Source of the DNA: Rhodospirillales bacterium
GTDB taxonomy: Bacteria > Pseudomonadota > Alphaproteobacteria > Rhodospirillales > JASLLZ01
NCBI GenBank assembly: GCA_030746775.1
Contig: JASLLZ010000001.1
Coordinates: 1 to 64,000 of the forward strand
Length of the DNA: 64,000 nt
Direction: 5' to 3'
Part shown: positions 1 through 8,920 of the stretch, one piece after another
Layout of the letters: each line of letters begins with the position of its first letter
Numbering within the stretch: position 1 is the first letter of the stretch
Program-made: the position numbers and the translations under genes
Notes under the pieces: generated by a model
Database searches by the model: none
What the model was told of the DNA's origin: nothing
What the model saw: the letters and a program-made list of their open reading frames with translations, nothing else

Positions 1-247
1 ATCCAGAACTGCCAGTTGCCTTGGGAAGAGCCTTCGTTCATCGTGTGCCTCGCCGTGTGCCGGACTGTTATAAGGGAACATATCGCCAAGGAAAACGGGA
101 ACGCCATGACCGAAGGCGCATCAATCCTCCCCCGCCGCCTATTGAAACGCCGGGGCGCGGGGTGCTATTCCTGTCACCGGCCGCGCCGGGCCGCCCGCTA
201 GGGCAGGCCGCCGCGCGCGGCGGTGTGGAACGGCTTTCGGGTCAAGG

Positions 248-2128
248 GTGAACGTAGACGCAGCCACGGCGACGCGCCGGGTCGCCGCTTCCCAGGCGGA
301 GGGCGGCGACGGCGGCGGGATTTTGACCACCGATGGCGCGCCGTCGGGAAGGGCGGGGACGCTGTTGCGCATCATTCGCCTGGCGCTCAAGCATCCGTGG
401 CGCGTCGCCATCGCCTTTATCACCACCATCGTCGCCGCCAATTTCCAGCTTCTCATCCCCCAGTTCCTGGGCCAGGCGGTGGACCATGCCCACGGCCTTC
501 TGGCCGGCGGCCCGGGGAGCGAGGACGAGGCGCAGGCGGCACTGTTCACCGCCGCCATGATGTTGCTCGGCGCCAGCGTCCTGCGCGGCGGTTTCACCAT
601 GTTGCATAACTACATAGGCGAGTCCGTCGGCCATTTGGTCGGTTACGGCCTGCGCCTAGTCTATTACGAGAAGCTGCAACGGCTCAGTTTCGGATTTTAC
701 GACCGGGTGCATACCGGCGATCTGATCACGCGCGGGCTGTTGGACCTGGAAGGCGTGCGCTTCTTTTTCAACGCTGGGATGGTTCGCCTGGTTTTGCTCG
801 CCAACCTGATCGGCATTGGGTCCTATCTCGTCATCAGCTCGGACACGGTGCTGGGCCTGCTCGCCTTGAGCTTCGTGCCCTTCGTCGCCTGGCGCTCGTC
901 GGTGGCGCGGCTCAAGCTGAGGAAAATGTGGCGCCTTTTGCAGGAGCGCATGTCGGAACTGTCCCTGATCATGGACGAGAACCTGGGCGGCATCCGGGTG
1001 GTGCGCGCCTTCGCCGCCCAGGATCACGAAATGGGCAAGTTCGACGTCGCCTCCGGACGCGCCCTCGACATGGCCAACCGGCGCATCGGGGTGCGGGTGC
1101 GCAACACGACGGCCATGACGTTTGCCTATTTCATCGCCATGGGTCTGGTGCTGTGGATCGGCGGCCTCAAGGTGATCGAGGGTGAGATCAGCGTCGGCAA
1201 GCTGGCCGAATTTCTTGCCTTCATGACCATCCTGCAAATGCCGGTGCGCCAACTGGGTATGATGGTCAATGCCTTCGCCCGCGCCTCGACCTGCGGTGCG
1301 CGGCTGTTCGAGGTGCTCGATCTGGAGCCTTCCATCCGCAACGCGCCCGACGCCAACGACCTCGAGGTGACCGATGGGGTGTTGCGCTTCGAGGATGTGG
1401 ACTTCGCCTACCGCGACGCGGCGGGCGACGAACGGGTGCTCAAGGGCGTTGATTTCAAGGTCGGCCCCGGCCGGGTACTCGGCATTGTCGGCCCGCCGGG
1501 CAGCGGCAAGTCGACCATCGCCCACCTGATCCCGCGCTTCTATGACGTCGGCGGCGGGCGCATCACCATCGACGGTCAGGACATCCGCGACGTGACGCTG
1601 GAGAGTTTGCGGCGCGCCGTCGGCGTCGTCCAGCAGGACACCTTCATGTTTACCGCCTCGATCGAAAACAACGTCGCCTACGGCGATCCGTGGGCCGATG
1701 GCGAGCGCATCGCGCGCGCCAACCGGGCGGCCCAGCTGCACGACTATGTGAGCCGCCTGCCGATGGGCTACGAGACCCTGGTCGGCGAGCGCGGGGTATC
1801 GCTTTCCGGCGGCCAACGCCAGCGCCTGTCGATCGCCAGGAGCGTCATGCTCAAGCCCGCGTTCCTGGTTTTCGACGATTCCACCGCCGCCATCGACGCC
1901 GCCACCGAACAGCGTATCCGCGCGGCGCTCAAGGACACCACCGGAGACCGCGCCACCATCATCATCTCGCACCGGTTGAGCTCGTTGATGCACGCTCATG
2001 AAATATTGTTCATCGAGGACGGACGCGTCGTCGAGCGCGGCTCCCACGAAGAACTGATCGCCGCCGGCGGGCGCTACCGCGAACTTTACGAATTGCAGCT
2101 CAGACCGGCCGAAGGGGGGGAAGGGTAG
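248..2128 (+). CDS. ABC exporter half-transporter, subunit 1 (degenerate ATPase)
   Basis: Full-length fusion of a six-helix export membrane domain (about residues 40-330) and a nucleotide-binding domain (about 375-620). Walker A is GPPGSGKST near residue 415 and the signature is a canonical LSGGQ near 518. Walker B reads LVFDDS, so the catalytic glutamate is replaced by aspartate; the switch histidine is kept in SHRLSS. The next gene starts 3 bases after the stop and encodes the complementary half, so the two probably form one heterodimeric exporter of the BmrC/BmrD or TM287/288 kind. Start is a GTG; no ATG is available before the first membrane helix and the ribosome site is weak. The substrate (lipid or drug) cannot be told from sequence. 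Confidence 0.9.
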   Translation: MNVDAATATRRVAASQAEGGDGGGILTTDGAPSGRAGTLLRIIRLALKHPWRVAIAFITTIVAANFQLLIPQFLGQAVDHAHGLLAGGPGSEDEAQAALFTAAMMLLGASVLRGGFTMLHNYIGESVGHLVGYGLRLVYYEKLQRLSFGFYDRVHTGDLITRGLLDLEGVRFFFNAGMVRLVLLANLIGIGSYLVISSDTVLGLLALSFVPFVAWRSSVARLKLRKMWRLLQERMSELSLIMDENLGGIRVVRAFAAQDHEMGKFDVASGRALDMANRRIGVRVRNTTAMTFAYFIAMGLVLWIGGLKVIEGEISVGKLAEFLAFMTILQMPVRQLGMMVNAFARASTCGARLFEVLDLEPSIRNAPDANDLEVTDGVLRFEDVDFAYRDAAGDERVLKGVDFKVGPGRVLGIVGPPGSGKSTIAHLIPRFYDVGGGRITIDGQDIRDVTLESLRRAVGVVQQDTFMFTASIENNVAYGDPWADGERIARANRAAQLHDYVSRLPMGYETLVGERGVSLSGGQRQRLSIARSVMLKPAFLVFDDSTAAIDAATEQRIRAALKDTTGDRATIIISHRLSSLMHAHEILFIEDGRVVERGSHEELIAAGGRYRELYELQLRPAEGGEG

Positions 2129-2131
2129 GGC

Positions 2132-4021
2132 ATGGCAGTGGGCCGCCAATTCACCGCCAACCAGGCCGGCGAAAGGCCGCCCCGGGCCGTCGTCGGGTCC
2201 CAGGTCGGCCACGACGAGCAAATGTTCGGCGCCGCCTTCGACGGCCACGTGGTGCGCCGTTTTGCCGGCTACCTAAGGCCCTATCGGCGGCGCCTGGCGG
2301 TGGCCGTGGGCTCCGTCCTGGTCTATACGGCGAGCCAGATCGCGATCCCGCTGGTCATCCGTCACGCCATCGACGACGCGCTCATCGCCGGCACCGACCG
2401 CGAGTTGTTGGAACTGGTGGTGGTGGCCTTCTTCGCCGTCATCGGCGTCAACTACCTGACCAACTTCTTGCAGGAGATAATCGTCGGGCGCGTCGCCGAG
2501 CGCATCCTCATCGATCTGCGCCGGGCAATGTTCGAGCATCTGCAAAGGGTCGGCCTTTCTTTCATGGACAAGACCGAGGTCGGGCGCATGATGTCGCGCC
2601 TGCAAGGCGACGTGAACGCCATGCAGGAGTTTCTCGAGAATTCGGTATTCGCCGTCGGCGATTTCGTCCTTTTGATCGGTATCATGGCGGTTCTGCTGGC
2701 CCTCGATTGGCAGCTCGGCCTGTTGACGCTTTCGGTCGTGCCGATCTTGTTTATCGTGCGCATCATTTGGCTGCCCTACGCGCGCAAGTCCTTTGTCAGG
2801 GCGCGGGAGACCGTCTCGACCGCCAACGGTGCCCTGGCCGAGGCGATCCACGGGATGCGCACGGTGCAGAGCATGACCCGCGAGACAGTCAACTTCGATC
2901 TCTATGACGAGAAGGCGACCGACAATCTGCTGGCCAACCTAAGCTCGTCCCGGTTCGCCCAGGTCATGGTGCCGATCGTCGATTTCCTGACCGGCGGCGC
3001 CATGGCCATCGTCATCGTCGTCGGCGGCTCGATGGTGTTGTCCCAGCGTCTCGACCTCGGCGTCATGGTGGCGTTCCTCTTCTACGTGCAGCGCTTCTTC
3101 GATCCGATCCGCTCGCTGACCATGCAGTACAGCGTCATGCAGCGCGCCATGGCCTCGGGCCAGCGCGCCTTCGAGGTGCTCGACGTGCCGCTTGATATCA
3201 AGGACAAGCCCGACTCCCAGGCCCCGGTCGAGATCGACGGCTCCGTCGAGTTCAAGGGCGTTACCTTCGGTTACGCGCCGGACCAACCGGTGCTGAGAAA
3301 CGTCAACTTCCGTATCGAGCCCGGCGAGACGGTTGCCCTGGTCGGCCCCACCGGCTCGGGCAAGACCAGCACGACGTCGCTGGCGCACCGCTTTTACGAT
3401 GTATGGGAAGGCCAGGTTCTGGTTGGCGGCATCGACGTGCGCGACATGACCCAGGCGTCGTTGGGGCGCCACGTGGCGATGGTCCTGCAAGAACCCTTCC
3501 TGTTCACCGGCACGGTCTTCGAAAACATCCGCTACCGCACCACCGAGGCGACGCGCGAAGGCGTGGAGGCGGCGGCGCGGGCCGTCGGCGCGCACGACTT
3601 CATCACGCGCCTGCCCCGGGGCTACGACACGCCGCTCGAACAGCGCGGCAGCAACCTGTCTTTGGGCCAGCGTCAGCTCCTGAGCTTCGCCCGCGCCATC
3701 GTCGCCGATGCCCGCGTCCTGATCCTCGACGAGGCCACCGCCAATATCGACAGCCATACCGAGATGCTGATCCAGCGCGCCCTGGCGCGTTTGCTCGAGG
3801 GGCGCACCGGACTGGTCATCGCCCATCGACTGGCCACCGTGCGCGGCGCCGACCGCATCATCGTCTTGCAAGACGGCGAGATCATCGAGACCGGCAATCA
3901 CGACCAACTGGTCGAGCACGGCGGCCTTTACGCCAAGCTCTATTCGATGAACTACGCTTCCTTCGACGACGTCCCCGACGAGTTGGTGCGCCAGGTCCTG
4001 AGCACCACCGCGGCGACGTAA
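2132..4021 (+). CDS. ABC exporter half-transporter, subunit 2 (catalytic ATPase)
   Basis: Second half of the exporter, 629 residues: about 45 N-terminal cytosolic residues, export membrane domain (about 45-340), then the ATPase domain. Walker A is GPTGSGKTS near residue 404, Walker B is LILDEAT with the catalytic glutamate present, and the switch histidine is in IAHRLAT. The signature is LSLGQ instead of LSGGQ. This is the mirror image of the defect in the upstream partner, so a heterodimer would hold one good ATP site (this Walker motifs plus partner LSGGQ) and one degenerate site. Co-transcribed with the upstream gene (3-base gap). Confidence 0.92.
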   Translation: MAVGRQFTANQAGERPPRAVVGSQVGHDEQMFGAAFDGHVVRRFAGYLRPYRRRLAVAVGSVLVYTASQIAIPLVIRHAIDDALIAGTDRELLELVVVAFFAVIGVNYLTNFLQEIIVGRVAERILIDLRRAMFEHLQRVGLSFMDKTEVGRMMSRLQGDVNAMQEFLENSVFAVGDFVLLIGIMAVLLALDWQLGLLTLSVVPILFIVRIIWLPYARKSFVRARETVSTANGALAEAIHGMRTVQSMTRETVNFDLYDEKATDNLLANLSSSRFAQVMVPIVDFLTGGAMAIVIVVGGSMVLSQRLDLGVMVAFLFYVQRFFDPIRSLTMQYSVMQRAMASGQRAFEVLDVPLDIKDKPDSQAPVEIDGSVEFKGVTFGYAPDQPVLRNVNFRIEPGETVALVGPTGSGKTSTTSLAHRFYDVWEGQVLVGGIDVRDMTQASLGRHVAMVLQEPFLFTGTVFENIRYRTTEATREGVEAAARAVGAHDFITRLPRGYDTPLEQRGSNLSLGQRQLLSFARAIVADARVLILDEATANIDSHTEMLIQRALARLLEGRTGLVIAHRLATVRGADRIIVLQDGEIIETGNHDQLVEHGGLYAKLYSMNYASFDDVPDELVRQVLSTTAAT

Positions 4022-4049
4022 GTTCCGCCCTCTTGCGCGTTGTTTGTTT

Positions 4050-4138
4050 GGCCGGCGCCAGCCCGCACCCGGCCATCTTGTTTGTGCGGGCTGGTGCCGG
4101 ACATATAGTTTGTGGCCGGGTGTGGGCTGGTGCCGGAC
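4050..4138 (+). repeat. Intergenic long hairpin with a third repeat copy
   Basis: A 26-base arm at 4050-4075 is complementary, with four mismatches or wobbles, to 4113-4138. A third copy of the 3' arm core (TGCGGGCTGGTGCCGGAC) lies between them at 4085-4102 and could pair with the same 5' arm. It follows the ABC exporter stop by about 30 bases. It may act as a transcript 3' end structure, although no U-tract follows; the direct/inverted duplication is also typical of small palindromic repeats. Confidence 0.6.
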
Positions 4139-4222
4139 CACGCAAGTGGGTAGTGCACTAACCGAAACGTGATGAGCCGCCACTTGGCGCATCGCGCCGG
4201 GGGCGCTATCCTCGCGCCCCCG

Positions 4223-4987
4223 ATGGGAAAGACGAACATGCGATGGAAACGCGGAGCGGTTCTGACGGCGCTGATTGTCATCGCCGGGCTGGTCTTGGCG
4301 GCTGCCTGGGGCAGGGCAAGCATGGCCCATGACTGGCGCTCGGCATCGCGCGAATCGGCCGGCATCGCGCCCGATCCCGCCACCACGTCGGAGGCCGTGG
4401 TCCAAGTCTACGCGGCGCGCGCCTGGGGCTGGCGCGGCAGTTTAGGCGTCCATAGCTGGATCGCCGTCAAGCCGACCGGGGCGCCGGCCTTCGATGTCTA
4501 CGAGGTGATCGGCTGGCGCGCCTATAGGGGCATGTCGGCGCTCAGCATTTCCAATCGCCCGCCCGACGGCCGCTGGTTCGGCAATGTGCCCGAGCTTCTC
4601 GCCGAGTTGCGGGGCGACGGCGTCGACGCGGTGATCGCGCGCATCGACGCCCGGGCGCGCGCCTACCCCCACGCCAAGGAGTACCGGGTGTGGCCCGGTC
4701 CCAATTCCAACACATTCACCGCCTTCGTCACCCGCGCCATCCCCGAATTGCGCGTCGACCTGCCGCCGACCGCCATCGGCAAGGACTACCTGCCCAACGG
4801 CGATGTCGTCGCCAAGGCGCACAGCGGCACCGGCATCCAGTTCTCCCTGTTGGGCCTTTTCGGCGTCCTGGTCGGCGTCGAGGAGGGGTTCGAGATCAAC
4901 CTGCTGGGGCTCACCTTCGGTATCGATCCGGCCGACCCGGCGCTCAAGCTTCCCATCGTCGGGCGCCTCGGCCCGAACCGGGGATAG
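4223..4987 (+). CDS. DUF3750 domain protein
   Basis: About 254 residues. An N-terminal hydrophobic segment (after MRWKRG) acts as signal or anchor, so the protein is probably periplasmic or membrane-attached. The rest matches the DUF3750 family as I know it: a conserved VHSWIAVKP region and a WPGPNSNTF motif around the middle, followed by YLPNGD. The WPGPNSNTF and HSW elements suggest a hydrolase or peptidase-like fold, but no function is established. Start is uncertain: in-frame ATGs exist at 4169, 4223 and 4238; 4238 gives the most typical signal sequence, and none has a strong ribosome site. Confidence 0.8.
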   Translation: MGKTNMRWKRGAVLTALIVIAGLVLAAAWGRASMAHDWRSASRESAGIAPDPATTSEAVVQVYAARAWGWRGSLGVHSWIAVKPTGAPAFDVYEVIGWRAYRGMSALSISNRPPDGRWFGNVPELLAELRGDGVDAVIARIDARARAYPHAKEYRVWPGPNSNTFTAFVTRAIPELRVDLPPTAIGKDYLPNGDVVAKAHSGTGIQFSLLGLFGVLVGVEEGFEINLLGLTFGIDPADPALKLPIVGRLGPNRG

Positions 4988-5020
4988 GCGCCGCGACGCT
5001 ACGTCGATATCGGGGGACTA

Positions 5021-5917
5021 ATGCATATCAAGAAGCACATCGTCACGTTCGCCGCGCCGCTTCTGCTCGTCGTTCTGGGTGTTGCGTCGTGCGCCGGGCT
5101 GGAGCGCCTCGGCGAAGCGCCAGCCGTCGCCGGGGAGCGCGCCAAGGCCCGGGCCGGCGACGCCGACAGCGCCTATGGCCTGGGGTTGCGCTACACCAGC
5201 GGCAACGGCGTCAAGCAGGACTATGCGGTTGCCGCCGGGTGGTTTCGCCGCGCCGCCGAGGGCGGCCATCCGCGTGCTCAGTACATGTTGGGAATCGCCC
5301 TTTGTACGGGTCGTGGCGTAGCCCGCGACGCACGCCGCGCGGTGTCCTGGTTCGAGAAGGCGGCGGCGGCGGGCAACGCCCGGGCCCAGTATCAGCTTGG
5401 CGATGCCTATGCCAACGGACGCGGCGTCGCCAAGGAGCAAGCCTGGGCGGCGCGCTGGTTCGCCAAGGCGGCCGAGGCCGGCCATGGCGAAGCGCAATAT
5501 ACCCTGGGCGCCGTCCTCGGCGCCGGCCTGGGCGTTCCCGTTGACCGCATGCAGGCCACCAAGTGGCTGGCCATCGCCGAGAGCAGCGGACACAGCGAGG
5601 CCTTGACCCTGCGCAAGGCCATCTACGGAAAAATGACCCCCGACGAACGCCCGCGAGCGGAGCGCCTGGCGGCGGCGTGGACGGTGCGGCCGCCGACCGT
5701 GTTCGCCGACGCGCCGACGGTGCGCTTCGTTCAGGTGGCACTGGTCCGTCTCGGCTATGAGGTGGGGCCGGTGGACGGCATCGCTGGTCCTAAGACCCTG
5801 GAAGCCGTTGCCCGCTATCGCCGGGCGGCCGGACTGGCCGTCGGCGGCATCGCCCCGGATGTGTTGAAACCCCTGCGCACAGCCTTGGCGGCGGCGGTTT
5901 CGACGCCGTCCAAATAG
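5021..5917 (+). CDS. Sel1-repeat lipoprotein with peptidoglycan-binding domain
   Basis: 298 residues. The signal sequence ends in a lipobox (VASC, Cys24), so it is a predicted lipoprotein. Residues about 40-200 hold about four Sel1-like (TPR-type) repeats with the pattern AxxxxxG(A)QYxLGxxYxxGxGVxxD. Residues about 225-290 look like a PG_binding_1 domain (VQVALVRLGYEVGPVDGIAGPKT). Sel1 repeats mediate protein-protein contacts; together with a peptidoglycan-binding tail this suggests an envelope scaffold. It ends in a clear intrinsic terminator. Confidence 0.85.
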   Translation: MHIKKHIVTFAAPLLLVVLGVASCAGLERLGEAPAVAGERAKARAGDADSAYGLGLRYTSGNGVKQDYAVAAGWFRRAAEGGHPRAQYMLGIALCTGRGVARDARRAVSWFEKAAAAGNARAQYQLGDAYANGRGVAKEQAWAARWFAKAAEAGHGEAQYTLGAVLGAGLGVPVDRMQATKWLAIAESSGHSEALTLRKAIYGKMTPDERPRAERLAAAWTVRPPTVFADAPTVRFVQVALVRLGYEVGPVDGIAGPKTLEAVARYRRAAGLAVGGIAPDVLKPLRTALAAAVSTPSK

Positions 5918-5945
5918 AGGTTTCTCATCCGAGTTCGAAATAACG

Positions 5946-5981
5946 AAGCCCGGCGCGATATCATTCAGCGCCGGGCTTTTT
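5946..5981 (+). terminator. Rho-independent terminator of the Sel1 lipoprotein gene
   Basis: Perfect 11-bp GC-rich stem (AAGCCCGGCGC at 5946-5956 with GCGCCGGGCTT at 5968-5978), 11-base loop, followed by a run of T. The T run is on the plus strand side only, so it serves the plus-strand gene upstream rather than the minus-strand gene downstream. Confidence 0.88.
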
Positions 5982-6005
5982 CAATTGTTGAAGGGGAGGG
6001 GTTTA

Positions 6006-6949
6006 CTAAGGCGTCGGTTCCTCGGTCGGGGCCGCGGACTCGATACCCAACAAGTCGTTGACCGCCGCCACCACTTCGTCGGTGACGGTCTTGTTGGCCG
6101 CCGCCGATAGGGCCTCGGCCTCGATCTCGGCCGAATTGGCCAACGTATCCTCGGCCTCGGCCAGTTCGCCCTGCGCCGCCTCAAGCTCCGCCTCAAGCCC
6201 CTCGGTCCCCGCCAACTGCTCCTCGATGGCGGCCCGCTCCTCGTCGGTGAGGTCGGCTGCGAGTTGGGATTCAAGGCTGGCCCGCTGTTCCGCCGTAAGG
6301 GTCGTGTCGGTGGCGAGCTGGGTCTCGATCGCCGCCCTTTCCTCGGCCGTCAGGTCGGCTTCGATCTGAGCCTCGAGGGCGGCCTGTTCCTCGGGCGTCA
6401 GGCTTTCGGCGGCGGCGAACTGGGCTTCCAAATCGGCGATGGTCTGGTTGAGGGCTTCGATATCGCCGGCCAGTTCCCCGAGGCCGGCCACCGCCGCTTC
6501 GTAGGCGGCGATCAGGCCGACCCGGGAGTTGGGCGCGGCGTTGGCCCGCGCCGTGGCCGAGGCGTGCGCCGCGTTGAGGGCGCCCAGCGCGCTGGCGACG
6601 GCGCCATGGTTGGTGCCGAGGCCATTGTGGGACCCTGAATTCGAACCCGCGTTGCTGCTCGCGACGTTTCCCCCGCCGCCCTGGCCGCCCGAACTGGAAC
6701 CGGCGCTGGCACCGCCGCCGCCGCCACCGCCACTTCCGCTGCTGTTCCCCCCGCCGCCCTGGCCGCCGCCGTTTCCGTTGTCGCTACCGCCGCCGTTACC
6801 GCCGCCGCCGTTACCGCCGCTATTTCCTCCGCCGCCTCCGCCACCGTTGTCGCTGCCGCCGCCGCCGCCGTTACCGCCGCCGCCACCAGGGCGAGCGCGG
6901 TAAGGCCGACCGAGGTCATGAAACCGAAGCGAATTCCGTAGCGATCCAT
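6006..6949 (-). CDS. Secreted Gly-rich / coiled-coil repeat protein, frameshifted
   Basis: Read on the minus strand, a good ribosome site (TGGAGG) precedes ATG at 6949 and a signal sequence (MDRYGIRFGF...SVGLTALAL). At about 6887 the frame must shift by one base. The next frame then stays open to the stop at 6006: about 70 residues of G/N/S/D/Q-rich sequence, a conserved-looking block (GALNAAHASATARANAAPNSRVG), then an acidic helical part with tandem units of 16 and 18 residues (LTxEExAxLExQLAxD). Without the shift the signal sequence runs into a meaningless Ala-rich frame, and the C-terminal part has only an internal GTG (6491). Restoring one G in the GG at 6886-6887 would join the two parts. 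Function unknown; likely exported or surface-associated. Could be a sequencing error, a phase-variable tract or a true pseudogene. Confidence 0.6.
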
Positions 6950-7299
6950 GGTTGCCTCCAGTGGTGTTCGTCCGCCATCGCGCCCGGCACGGCCGGTCGC
7001 GGAGTGGGTGGATACCAAATATGCTGAAACCATTTTAACCGGCGAGAAAGTAAAGTGTCAAGTAAAAACAATTAATTATAATGTAAAGCTGATTTATGTA
7101 AAATTTTATCAATATAAATTAAAATACCTATATCTACAATGTTGGCATAATAATTTGAAATAGAGATTTATGGCAATTTCCATGGTTCCCGACGATTGCC
7201 TGGCTGATTTCCGGGCCGGCGCCACGAAGGGCTTGCACGGCGGTCCCATCGGCCTATCTTGGGCGCGGATTGGTTATCCGGTATGGGGCGGGCGCGAAG
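6950..7299. other. AT-rich intergenic region between divergent genes
   Basis: About 350 bases without a recognisable gene. Positions 7050-7170 are extremely A+T rich compared with the rest of the window and hold runs such as AATTAATTATAATGTAAA. It contains the promoter of the minus-strand gene; no clear plus-strand promoter for the DjlA-like gene was recognised. Confidence 0.7.
7032..7061 (-). promoter_or_regulatory. Sigma-70-type promoter of the Gly-rich protein gene
   Basis: On the minus strand a perfect TTGACA (7056-7061) is followed after 18 bases by TAAAAT (7032-7037), about 85 bases upstream of the start codon at 6949. The very A+T-rich sequence upstream could act as an UP element. Confidence 0.65.
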
Positions 7300-8025
7300 A
7301 TGAGCATATGGGGCAAAGTCATTGGCGGCATGGCGGGGTTCGCCCTGGGCGGGCCGTTGGGGGCGCTGCTGGGCGCCGTCGCCGGGCACGCGGTGGACCG
7401 CATGCGGGGCGGCGGCGCGGCGACCGGCGAGGATCGCCGGCTTGCCTTCACCATCGCCGTCATCGTCCTCAGCGCCAAGATGGCCAAGGCGGACGGCCAC
7501 GTCAGCCGCGACGAGATCGCCGCCTTCAAGAGGGTCTTCCACATTCCGCCCGACGAAATGCAGGACGTGGGCCGCCTGTTCGACGAGGCGCGCCAGGACT
7601 CCCGCGGCTTCGAGCCCTACGCCGAGCAGATCGCCCGCCTGTTCGCCCGAGAGCCGGCGCTGCTCGAGGAGCTCTTGGGCAGCCTTTTCCATATCGCCAT
7701 GGCCGACGGCCGCCTTCATCCGGAAGAGCTCGACTACCTGCGCCGGATAGCTGTGATCTTCGGCTTCGATGCCCGCGTCTTCGAGCGTATCAGGGCGAGC
7801 CTGGGAGAGTCCGAAGACGAGGATCCCTACACGGTGCTGGGTTTGAATCGGGGAGCCAGTGATGCCGAATTGAAACGCGTCTACCGCGACCTCAGCCGCG
7901 AGAACCATCCCGATTCCCTGATCGCCCAAGGCATGCCCAAGGAATTCATCGACCTGGCCAACGGCAAGATGGCGGCCATCAACGCCGCCCACGACCGGTT
8001 CCGCAGAGAGCGCGGCCTGGCTTGA
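7300..8025 (+). CDS. djlA: DjlA-like membrane J-domain co-chaperone
   Basis: 241 residues. The N-terminus (MSIWGKVIGG...) is a Gly-rich membrane helix like that of DjlA. Residues about 45-160 form a TerB-like helical domain with acidic residues (MAKADGHVSRDE and MADGRLHPEE). The C-terminal 65 residues are a J domain (DPYTVLGLNRGAS) with the HPD motif in NHPDSL that stimulates DnaK ATPase. The ATG at 7300 is preferred over an upstream TTG at 7270 because it begins directly with the membrane helix. Confidence 0.88.
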   Translation: MSIWGKVIGGMAGFALGGPLGALLGAVAGHAVDRMRGGGAATGEDRRLAFTIAVIVLSAKMAKADGHVSRDEIAAFKRVFHIPPDEMQDVGRLFDEARQDSRGFEPYAEQIARLFAREPALLEELLGSLFHIAMADGRLHPEELDYLRRIAVIFGFDARVFERIRASLGESEDEDPYTVLGLNRGASDAELKRVYRDLSRENHPDSLIAQGMPKEFIDLANGKMAAINAAHDRFRRERGLA

Positions 8026-8044
8026 GCGGCGCCGGTTCCCCGCC

Positions 8045-8920
8045 ATGAGGCCCCTCGACGCCGCCGCCGCCGCCGCCGTCATCGTCATCTGGGGGTCGAA
8101 TTTCGTCATCGCCAAGATCGGCCTGGCTCAGTTTCCGCCGCTCCTGATGATGGCGCTGCGCTTCGCCGTGGCGGCGGTGGTGCTGGCGCCGTTCCTCAAG
8201 CCCCTGGGCCGGCCGCTGTCCGAGATCGCCATCGTCTCCGTGACCATGGGCACCGTCCATTTCGGGCTCATGTTCACCGGCCTGAGCGGAATCGGGGCCG
8301 GCACCGCCGCCCTCACGGCCCAGCTTTTCGTGCCGTTCAGCGTCATCCTGGCGCGCGTGGTCTTCGGCGAGCGGATGAACCCGAGCCAGGTGGCGGGCAT
8401 GGTGCTGGCCTTTGCCGGCGTCGCCATCCTGGGTGGTGCCGGCGGCGGCGAAACGAGTCTTCTTCATCTTCTCATTGTGGTGGCGGGCGCTTTCATGTTC
8501 GCGCTCGGAAATATTCAGGTCAAGCGCCTGGGGCCGGTCAATCCCTTCGTCCTCAACGCCTGGATAACGGTGCTCGCGGCACCCCAGCTATTCGTCGTTT
8601 CCCTGGTCCTCGAGGACGGACATTGGGCGGCCCTGGCAAGCGCCGACCGGTGGGGCTGGGGCGCGGTGCTCTTTCTCGGCCTGGTGGCGACGGTCGTCGC
8701 CTTGGCCCTGTGGTATCGTCTCCTGGTCCGCTATCCTGTCAACCGGGTGGTGCCCTTGAGCCTGCTCGGGCCGGTCCTGGCGGTGTTCATCGCCGCCGCC
8801 GTCCTCGACGAACCCCTTGGCCCGCGCACCCTCGGCGGCGGTCTGATCACCATCGTCGGCGTCGCCCTCGTCCAATTGCGGGGTTCCCGCTCCACCGCCG
8901 CCAAGGTCCAGGCGCCATGA
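8045..8920 (+). CDS. EamA/DMT family transporter
   Basis: 291 residues with about ten predicted membrane helices arranged as two EamA halves (first ends near residue 140). The motif IWGSNFVIAK in the first helix is typical of the drug/metabolite transporter superfamily. Its stop overlaps the start of the amidase gene by 4 bases (ATGA), so the two are translated together. The substrate is unknown; family members export amino acids, nucleosides or other metabolites. Confidence 0.88.
   Translation: MRPLDAAAAAAVIVIWGSNFVIAKIGLAQFPPLLMMALRFAVAAVVLAPFLKPLGRPLSEIAIVSVTMGTVHFGLMFTGLSGIGAGTAALTAQLFVPFSVILARVVFGERMNPSQVAGMVLAFAGVAILGGAGGGETSLLHLLIVVAGAFMFALGNIQVKRLGPVNPFVLNAWITVLAAPQLFVVSLVLEDGHWAALASADRWGWGAVLFLGLVATVVALALWYRLLVRYPVNRVVPLSLLGPVLAVFIAAAVLDEPLGPRTLGGGLITIVGVALVQLRGSRSTAAKVQAP

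Noticed and set aside
1..247. Small open frames before the ABC exporter
   Set aside because: No ribosome site, no recognisable protein; treated as upstream non-coding sequence.
6190..6420. CRISPR-like repeat array
   Set aside because: The repeats are coding, acidic-helix units without fixed spacers.
6529..6903. Pro-rich open frame on the plus strand
   Set aside because: It is the complement of the Gly-rich minus-strand coding sequence; GCC/CCG triplets read as Pro.
6512..7033. 173-codon Ala-rich frame on the minus strand
   Set aside because: Only its first part (signal peptide) is convincing; the Ala/Thr tail is the out-of-frame reading of the Gly-rich segment.
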